Below are positions 1 to 4,737 of a stretch of DNA of 9,235 nt, piece after piece. The notes under the pieces were generated by a model that made no database searches, was not told where the DNA came from, and worked only from the letters and a program-made list of their open reading frames with translations. The stretch's first letter is position 1. Every line of letters starts with the position of its first letter. The stretch is from NCBI GenBank assembly GCA_003023245.1, contig PXTR01000049.1:4883-14117 (forward strand). Direction: 5' to 3'. Source of the DNA: Bacteroidetes bacterium QS_8_68_15 (lineage in GTDB: Bacteria > Bacteroidota > Rhodothermia > Rhodothermales > Salinibacteraceae). The position numbers and the translations under genes were made by a program.

Positions 1-447
1 GAGAAAAACTTCCGCGAAGTGGGCCGGCGTGCCGCGCGCGACGGGACGCAGCGTTATTCCTTCACCGACGCCCAGGCCCCCAGCGAGGTCGTCTTTTACC
101 GAATTCGCCAAGTGTTTTCCGGCGACGCCGAACGCCGCAGTGGCACGCTCAAGGTGGGGCGCGGGACGTCGGAAAAAGAGAAGCAGGCGGTGACGCTGGT
201 GGGCAACTTTCCGAACCCCTTCAGCGAAGAGACGACCATTGCCTACCAGGTCCGCCGCGAGACGCACATGCGCCTGTCGGTGTGGGACCTGACGGGCCAG
301 CGTGTGGAGACGCTCGTCAATGAAACGCAGGAAAGCGGGTACAGAGAAGCCGTTTTCCAGCCGGAGAACCTGTCGAGCGGCACCTACTTCATCCGCCTGC
401 GCGCTGATGGGCGCACGCACACCCGCAAGATGGCGCTGGTGAAGTAA
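1..447 (+). CDS. Secreted/surface protein with T9SS-type C-terminal sorting domain (3' end only)
   Basis: The frame is open from base 1, so the gene begins upstream of the window; 148 codons are visible, ending in TAA at 445-447. The GTG at 19 is an internal valine, not a credible start. Visible residues 1-57 look like the end of a beta-sandwich domain (YSFTD near residue 20, VVFYRIRQV, then SGTLKV), a common penultimate module in Bacteroidota exoproteins. Residues 67-148 match the type A sorting domain/FlgD-like pattern: GNFPNPF at 68-74, then alternating beta strands including LSVWDLTGQRVETL, SSGTYFIRL, and a basic RKMALVK end. In this family the domain directs outer-membrane export by the type IX system and is cleaved or anchored at the surface. 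The catalytic or binding part lies outside the window, so the protein's specific function is unknown. The domain assignment is strong; use of T9SS is inferred from it. Confidence 0.88.
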   Translation, partial: EKNFREVGRRAARDGTQRYSFTDAQAPSEVVFYRIRQVFSGDAERRSGTLKVGRGTSEKEKQAVTLVGNFPNPFSEETTIAYQVRRETHMRLSVWDLTGQRVETLVNETQESGYREAVFQPENLSSGTYFIRLRADGRTHTRKMALVK

Positions 448-588
448 GCGCACGTTCGCAACCCGACGACCCCTCCAACCCAACATCCCGAACCCCCCGC
501 AACCAGATTTCCGAAAGAACATTCTCTGCGGGTGGTTCTTACAACGGACCGCAATTCACCCGCTCCCCCGCCCAGCCACGCTCGTCTC

Positions 589-1269
589 ATGACGTTGACG
601 TACTTTGGCCATTCGACCTTCCAGTTCGACACGAAGGGGCAGACGATTCTCGTCGATCCCTTCTTCACTGAGAACCCGCACACCAACGTGGCCCCCGACG
701 AGGTGGATGCGGACGTGATCGTTCTCACGCACGCGCACTTCGACCACTGGTGCGACACGCCTGCCATTGCCGAGCGCACCGGGGCGCTGGTGGTTTCCAA
801 CTTCGAGATTGCCAACTACCTCACGCAGCAGCACGGTCACGAAAACGTGCAGCCCCTCAACGAAGGCGGTTCGATAGACTATGAATGGGGCTCGGTCGAA
901 ACCACGCACGCGCGGCACACCTCCAGTTTTCCCGACGGCACCTACGGCGGCACCCCCAACGGGCACATCCTCCACATCGAGGGCGCCTGCATCTACAACA
1001 CCGGCGACACCGCGCCCTTCGCCGAGATGGAATGGATCGGCGAGGACCACGACGTCGACCTGGCGCTGATGCCCATCGGGGACTGCTTCACGCAGGGCAT
1101 CGACAAGGCCGTCGACGCGGTCACGATGATCGACCCGGCGCTGACGGTGCCGCTGCACTACGACACGTTTCCCCCCATCGAGGTGGACCTCGACGACTGG
1201 CGCGGCGCGATGCGCGACGAGGACTACGAGACGCGCGTCCTGGACTTCGGCGAGACGCTGGAGCTGTGA
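589..1269 (+). CDS. Metal-dependent hydrolase of the UPF0173 / YtkL family (metallo-beta-lactamase fold)
   Basis: A complete 226-residue protein, the usual length for UPF0173. The ATG at 589 is chosen because the sequence MTLTYFGHSTFQ begins exactly as family members do. The in-frame GTG at 532 would add 19 Pro/Ser-rich residues with no family match. Metal ligands are visible: the HxHxDH signature HAHFDH at residues 48-53, His110 (ARHTSS), Asp140 (NTGDT) and His190 (PLHYDTFP). LVDPFF at 21-26 and NGHILHIEG at 124-132 are also typical. The fold binds two metal ions and hydrolyses an ester, thioester or phospho-bond; the physiological substrate of UPF0173 proteins is not established. It is probably cytoplasmic, with no signal peptide. 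No Shine-Dalgarno is visible upstream. It converges with an efflux-adaptor relic on the minus strand whose homology ends only 48 bases past this stop codon. Confidence 0.9.
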   Translation: MTLTYFGHSTFQFDTKGQTILVDPFFTENPHTNVAPDEVDADVIVLTHAHFDHWCDTPAIAERTGALVVSNFEIANYLTQQHGHENVQPLNEGGSIDYEWGSVETTHARHTSSFPDGTYGGTPNGHILHIEGACIYNTGDTAPFAEMEWIGEDHDVDLALMPIGDCFTQGIDKAVDAVTMIDPALTVPLHYDTFPPIEVDLDDWRGAMRDEDYETRVLDFGETLEL

Positions 1270-1317
1270 GGGGGTAGGGTGCGGAGGTATGGGAGTGCCT
1301 TCTGCGCCTCCGTTCTC

Positions 1318-1527
1318 CTCCGGCTGCACGCGCCCGAAGGCGGTGATCGTCTCCGTCACGTCGCGCTCTTGGACCTCCGCCGTTTTGACGGAGAGGCCCT
1401 CCTCCCCGCCGTCCAGGAAGCCCATCCAGAAGCTCGCGTCGACCAGCACGAGAAGCACGACCGCCGCGATGCCGGCGATTTTGAGAATGCGCCCCGTGGC
1501 GCTTTGCTGTTGAGGCGTGGGGGCGGT
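1318..1527 (-). pseudogene. Relic of a membrane fusion protein (HlyD/MacA-type efflux adaptor), N-terminus only
   Basis: Read on the minus strand, about 70 codons give a basic Gln-rich leader, a membrane anchor (KIAGIAAVVLLVLV), then LSVKTAEVQERDVTETITAF followed by GRVQPE. This is the standard N-terminal signature of periplasmic adaptor subunits of RND or MacAB pumps, where the next residues would normally start the first lipoyl half-motif. Here homology stops after GRVQPE; the frame continues open but only as antisense of the neighbouring hydrolase. At the 5' side, TGA (1530-1528) and TAA lie just upstream in frame, and there is no ATG, GTG or TTG before the membrane segment; only a rare ATT would be available. 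It lies about 150 bases downstream of the damaged tolC gene on the same strand, the normal operon order. I read it as a truncated, start-less remnant. Family assignment rests on the motif pattern, not an alignment. Confidence 0.72.
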
Positions 1528-1664
1528 TCAGAGTTAAAAGTTCACTCTGGAAGTACTTCCTCCCTTTGGTCGGGGCGGAAGGTTGGAAAGTTGAACGTTC
1601 TTCCGGGCCGAAGCGCGCGGGTCGAAGGAAAACGAACGTTCAACCTTCAAACTTGAACGTTCAA
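1526..1664. repeat. Cluster of degenerate heptanucleotide repeats between tolC and the adaptor relic
   Basis: Three runs of seven-base units are visible: GTTCAGA-GTTAAAA-GTTCACT at 1526-1546, GTTGGAA-AGTTGAA-CGTTCTT at 1582-1602, and CGTTCAA-CCTTCAA-ACTTGAA-CGTTCAA at 1637-1664. The units share TTGAA or its complement TTCAA after two variable bases. Opposite orientations occur, so GTTGAACGTTC at 1590-1600 is perfectly complementary to GAACGTTCAAC at 1634-1644 and again at 1655-1665. TTGAACGTTCAA at 1653-1664 is itself a perfect palindrome. The first run covers the place where the start codon of the adaptor relic should be. Function unknown. Confidence 0.8.
1549..1560. repeat. Perfect 12-bp palindrome GGAAGTACTTCC
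   Basis: The bases at 1549-1560 equal their own reverse complement. The site lies between two heptamer runs, just upstream of the adaptor relic on the minus strand. It could be a dimeric regulator operator left from the efflux operon, but no second copy was noticed in the window, and a 12-bp palindrome can arise by chance. Confidence 0.4.
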
Positions 1665-1673
1665 CCGCGCGCT

Positions 1674-3172
1674 TCAGCGTGCCGTGAGCGGGGCTTCGGG
1701 GTCGAGCGTGCCGGTGACGTAGGAGAGGCGCTTTTTCTGAAGCAGCAGGTCGTAACGGGCGCGCACGCGATTGCTCTGCGCCTGCGCGAGACTGGTGTTG
1801 GCGTCGGCCAGCTCGACGTAGGTGGCCGCCCCGAGGCGGTAGCGCTCCTGGGCGGCTTCCTGCGCCCGGTGGGCGGCCTGGAGGCGCTCGGCGGCCACCT
1901 CCAGCGAGGTGCGCGCGTTGCGGTAGGCGACGAGCGCCTGCCGCGTCTCCACGGCGATGTCTTGGCGCAGAAGCTCTTTCTGAAAGCGCGCGTTTTCGAG
2001 TTGCACCTGCGCCTGCTCCACCTGGTAGCGCGTCTGAAAGCGGTCGAAGAGCGGGTAGCTCAGCGAGAGGCTCAAGCCGCCGCCGCGGCGCGCGTCGAGT
2101 TGGTCGAGAAAGGGCGTCTGGGTCGTCTGCGGGGCGCTACCGGTGCCTGGCACGGGCAGGGTGATCGGCGCGCTGCCGCCGTCGGGAGTGATTTCCACGA
2201 CATCCGGGTCCTGCCCAGTGCCCTCGACGGCGCGTCGCGAGAGGCTGTTCCAGTTGCTGCCGTAGCTGAGGGAGAGGTCCAGGCGCGGCCAGAAGCCCGA
2301 CTGCGCGGCGCGCACGCCCTGCTCGTCGGCAGCGACGCCGGCCTGGCGGGCGTGCAGGTCCTCGCGCTGCTGGTAGGGAGCCGGTCGTCGAGCGAGCCGG
2401 TCTGAAAGGTGTAGCTGCCGAATGGGTCGAGCACGAGGAGGCGCACCAGCTCGGTTTGCGAAAGGTCGGCGTCGCGGCGCGCCTGCACCAGGTCCTGCCG
2501 CGCCGCCGCCACGTCGGCTTGGATCTGATAGACCGCCGAGGGCGCTTTCTCGCCGACCTCGATCTGCGCCTGCGTCTGTTCGAGTTGCTGCCGGCGCAGT
2601 TCGAGCTGCTGCCGGCGCACGTCCACGAGCGCGCGGTTCTGCGCCAGCGCAATGTAGCGCTGGAGCACCCGGTAGGCTACCTCGCGGCGCGTGCGCTGCA
2701 CGGTGCCCGAGGCGGCCTGCATGCGCGCCTGCGCCTCGTCGAGCGTGGCATCGTCGCGGAAGCCGTTGAAGAGGTTGACCTGCGACTGCGCCCCGACGTT
2801 GGCTTCGCTGGACGTCTGGCTGACGATCTCGCCCTGCGTCTGGCTGAAGTTGCGCCCGAAGTCGCGCCCCCCGCCGACCGAGAGCGAGAGGTTCGGGTAA
2901 AATTCCGCCCGGTTCCGGTCGATGCTGATCGACTGGCTGGTCACGTCGTTCTGGGCGCGGCGCAGCTGGTAGTTGCGTTCCAGCGCCAGGCGCACGGCTT
3001 CTTCGTAGGTGATCGACGCGCCGGAATCCGGGGCGGCCGTCGAGCGCGTCCGTTGTTTCTGCTGCTGCTGTTGCGCGCGGACCGGCCCGGCGGCGAGCGC
3101 GCCGATGAGCACGAGCAAAACGGTCGAGGGCAGAACGGAGCGACGGAGCAGATGAAAAGGACGTGCGCGCAT
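1674..3172 (-). pseudogene. TolC-like outer membrane efflux protein, interrupted by a one-base frameshift
   Basis: The minus-strand ATG at 3172 opens a protein with a clear signal peptide: basic start, hydrophobic VLLVLIGALAAG, likely cleavage after VRA at residue 33, then a Gln run. Residues from about 53 (ITYEEAVRLALERN) to about 255 form the first outer-membrane-efflux repeat, with YPNLSLSVGGG, NLFNGF and long Gln/Arg/Glu-rich helices. Near 2376-2381, about codon 265, the homology moves to another frame: the bases after SLDDRL must lose frame by one to read YQQREDLHARQAG, then SGFWPRLDLSLSYG, YPLFDRF and the second helical hairpin, ending LDPEAPLTAR at TGA 1676-1674. The span is 1499 nt, so restoring one base gives exactly 499 residues, normal for TolC-type proteins that form trimeric export ducts. 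The unshifted frame stays open to 2072 but encodes an Arg/Pro-rich artefact. It is either a real pseudogene or a single-base assembly error. Confidence 0.88.
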
Positions 3173-3231
3173 GTCGAAGAAAAGAGAAGACCCGCGAAAA
3201 GCGCTGACGGCTGATAGCTGAAGAGCGGAAG

Positions 3232-3320
3232 CGGAGGGGGAGGGATTCGAACCCCCGGTGCCACAGCGGGCACGCCGGTTTTCAAGACCGGTGCAATCGA
3301 CCAGGCTCTGCCACCCCTCC
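3232..3320 (-). tRNA. tRNA-Ser (anticodon UGA)
   Basis: The minus strand folds into a class II tRNA of 89 nt. The acceptor strands are GGAGGGG (3320-3314) and CCCCTCC (3239-3233), with discriminator G at 3232, as expected for serine. The anticodon stem CCGGT/ACCGG encloses the loop CTTGAAA, with TGA at 3284-3282. A long variable arm with stem GTGCC/GGCAC is diagnostic of tRNA-Ser. The T arm is GGGGG-TTCGAAT-CCCTC, with one G-U pair. No CCA is encoded; the bases after the discriminator are C then TTCC. It lies 59 bases upstream of the tolC start on the same strand, so read-through into tolC is possible. Confidence 0.96.
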
Positions 3321-3603
3321 GAAGAAGGCCGGCGGGCGCTCCGCGCTTGCCACCCAATAGCAAGGTAGGTCGCCGACGGCCGCTATCCCAAACGAGCCAC
3401 TCGGCCCTGCGTTCGTTTCGTGTCGCTGGCGTGCATTTCGCAGCGGACGCGCAAGCGAAGGCCGGAGCGGCGCCCGAATGCGCATGCCCCGACACGTGTG
3501 CAGACCGGAGAGGGGGGATTGAAGTTGCGATTGATGCGGAAACCCTGTGCGGGCGAAGTGCTTTCTCGCAGCCTACCGGGGCGGCAGGCCTCCCCGTCCC
3601 CTT
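3321..3603. other. Gene-free stretch upstream of the tRNA
   Basis: Apart from the candidate tRNA promoter, no recognisable gene, RNA or repeat is seen. Open frames exist on both strands but translate into compositionally biased Arg/Pro/Ala-rich sequence with no family resemblance. The minus-strand frame that follows the aminotransferase relic stays open to 3383, but loses any recognisable character after about 3604. Confidence 0.5.
3361..3392 (-). promoter_or_regulatory. Candidate Bacteroidota-type promoter for tRNA-Ser
   Basis: On the minus strand TTTG (3392-3389) is followed after 21 bases by TACCTTG (3367-3361). This resembles the Bacteroidota housekeeping pattern TTTG ... TAnnTTTG, with one T missing in the second box. 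It would start transcription roughly 30-35 bases ahead of the tRNA 5' end at 3320, a sensible leader length. It was found by eye and the spacing is within the accepted range. Confidence 0.4.
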
Positions 3604-3769
3604 CCTTCACCGAGACGACTGGTTCATGCCCCAGCAGTTTTTCGGAAACGCCAGCCAAGACGGCGGTGGCGCGACCTCCGCCCAGGCCGAGCCGGAAGTC
3701 GTCACCGGCCCGCCGAAGACATCGCCTTCGACGAGGTGCTCGTCCAGCAAGACGGCATGGCGGATCAGG
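3604..3769 (-). pseudogene. Probable C-terminal relic of a class I/II PLP aminotransferase, frameshifted
   Basis: On the minus strand, one frame reads LLDEHLVEGDVFGGP. After a one-base shift near 3706-3711, the next frame reads GDDFRLGLGGGRATAVL followed by AGVSEKLLGHE. Joined, the 'GD-FG-P-G..FRLGLGG' pattern with a following helix resembles the C-terminal end of fold-type I aminotransferases, where the arginine of 'FR(L/I)G(L/F)G' contacts the substrate carboxylate. Nothing of the PLP-lysine domain is present. The upstream end stops at the heptamer run at 3775-3795, beyond which lies lpxH on the other strand. The assignment comes from pattern memory of a short segment and could be wrong; an antisense coincidence is the main alternative. 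Confidence 0.38.
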
Positions 3770-3774
3770 ATGAA

Positions 3775-3795
3775 AGTTGAAGATTGAACGTTGAA
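3775..3795 (+). repeat. Heptanucleotide repeat run upstream of lpxH
   Basis: Three consecutive seven-base units, AGTTGAA, GATTGAA and CGTTGAA, are followed by a decayed GGTTTTT. The run lies 73 bases before the lpxH start and immediately next to the point where the aminotransferase relic breaks off. It is the same repeat family as the runs at 1526-1664, 4704-4737, 7452-7509 and 7649-7660. Confidence 0.8.
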
Positions 3796-3867
3796 GGTTT
3801 TTCGGTCAGCAGGTGCGCCTGCAGGGCGAGAACGCCCCCACTCCCGCACGCCCACACGCCCGCCCTC

Positions 3868-4623
3868 TTGACGATTATCGTCGGCGACATGCATTTCGGG
3901 CGCGGGTCGGCGGGGGCGGAACGCCGCAAGGAAGCCGCGCTCATCGACTGCCTGCGCGCCTTCGAAGGGCGCGCGGAACGTCTCGTCCTGCTCGGCGACG
4001 TGTTCGACGCGTACATCGAGTATCGCGCGCTCGTACCCAAGGGCTTCGTGCGCTTTCAGGGGCTCCTGGCCGAATGGACCGACCGGGGCGTGCCCGTCAC
4101 CTACCTCACCGGCAATCACGACCTGTGGCATCGCGACTACTTCGCGCGCGAGCTCGGCGTCGCGGTCGTGCCGGTGCGCTGGGTGGGCCGCCTGGGCGGG
4201 CGCCGCGCCGTGCTGACCCACGGCGACGCCGACGACGCGAGCGACCCGCTCTACCGTCGCTTGCGCCCGCTGATGCGCTCGGAGGTCGTCGCCTCGCTGT
4301 ACCGCCGCCTTCTGCCCGGCGGGGCGGCGCTGGAGTGGGCTCAGGCGTTCAACCGCACCTTTCACGAGGAAACGATCGACTTCGACCGCGTGCGCGCCCT
4401 GCGCCGCGCCGCGCGCCGCATGCTGGGCCGCACCTCCGCCGAGCTGGTCGTGATGGGACACAGCCACCGGCCCGAGCGCCGCACCTGGTCCGAGGCGGGC
4501 ACCTATCTCAACACCGGCGCCTGGCACACCGACCGGACCTTCGCCACCATCGCCGCCGACGGCGAGGCCCGGCTGCGGTGCTGGAACGGCGTGCGCGCCG
4601 TAAGAATTAACAACCGGGTGTGA
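3868..4623 (+). CDS. lpxH: UDP-2,3-diacylglucosamine diphosphatase (LpxH-type metallophosphoesterase)
   Basis: Predicted 251-residue enzyme. It hydrolyses UDP-2,3-diacylglucosamine to lipid X and UMP at the inner face of the cytoplasmic membrane in lipid A synthesis. The calcineurin-like metal motifs are all present: DMH with Asp7 and His9, GD with Asp44 (LLGDVFDAY), GNHD at 82-85, THGD at 117-120 and GHSH at 197-200. The stretch EYRALVPKGFVRFQGLLAEW matches the Bacteroidota LpxH style. The start is the TTG at 3868. The first in-frame ATG is codon 8, which would delete the metal ligand Asp7, while the only other usable upstream start, TTG 3784, lies inside the heptamer repeats and adds 28 unconserved residues. 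No Shine-Dalgarno is seen; the leader is C-rich. The class A PBP gene follows 114 bases downstream on the same strand, giving an envelope-biosynthesis pair. The gene symbol is by family resemblance; another UDP-sugar or membrane-associated phosphoesterase is less likely. Confidence 0.85.
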   Translation: MTIIVGDMHFGRGSAGAERRKEAALIDCLRAFEGRAERLVLLGDVFDAYIEYRALVPKGFVRFQGLLAEWTDRGVPVTYLTGNHDLWHRDYFARELGVAVVPVRWVGRLGGRRAVLTHGDADDASDPLYRRLRPLMRSEVVASLYRRLLPGGAALEWAQAFNRTFHEETIDFDRVRALRRAARRMLGRTSAELVVMGHSHRPERRTWSEAGTYLNTGAWHTDRTFATIAADGEARLRCWNGVRAVRINNRV

Positions 4624-4703
4624 CGAAAAAGACCGTTGCTGCCGTCTGCAGGCGCAACGAGGCCGGCGAAGCGGACCGGCCCCGCCCGTCGCCTCTCGAA
4701 AAA

Positions 4704-4737
4704 CGTTCAACGCTTCCCCTTCAACCTCCAACTCGCA
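4704..4737 (+). repeat. Heptanucleotide repeat run abutting the PBP start codon
   Basis: Units CGTTCAA, CGCTTCC, CCTTCAA, CCTCCAA and CTCGCAA follow each other in exact seven-base phase. The last A of the fifth unit is the A of the PBP ATG at 4738. The run occupies the whole ribosome-binding region, so no purine-rich Shine-Dalgarno can be present there. Confidence 0.75.

Noticed and set aside
556..1317. Continuation of the adaptor relic's open frame into the hydrolase gene
   Set aside because: After GRVQPE the translation is only the reverse of the hydrolase codons (Val/Arg/His-rich); no lipoyl or beta-barrel adaptor domain is present.
1526..1664. CRISPR array
   Set aside because: The repeat unit is only seven bases and degenerate, with no spacers; no cas genes are present.
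3232..3320. tRNA-Ser as an attachment site of a genomic island
   Set aside because: No integrase and no duplicated tRNA end was noticed, and the sequence next to the tRNA 3' end is the ordinary tolC gene.
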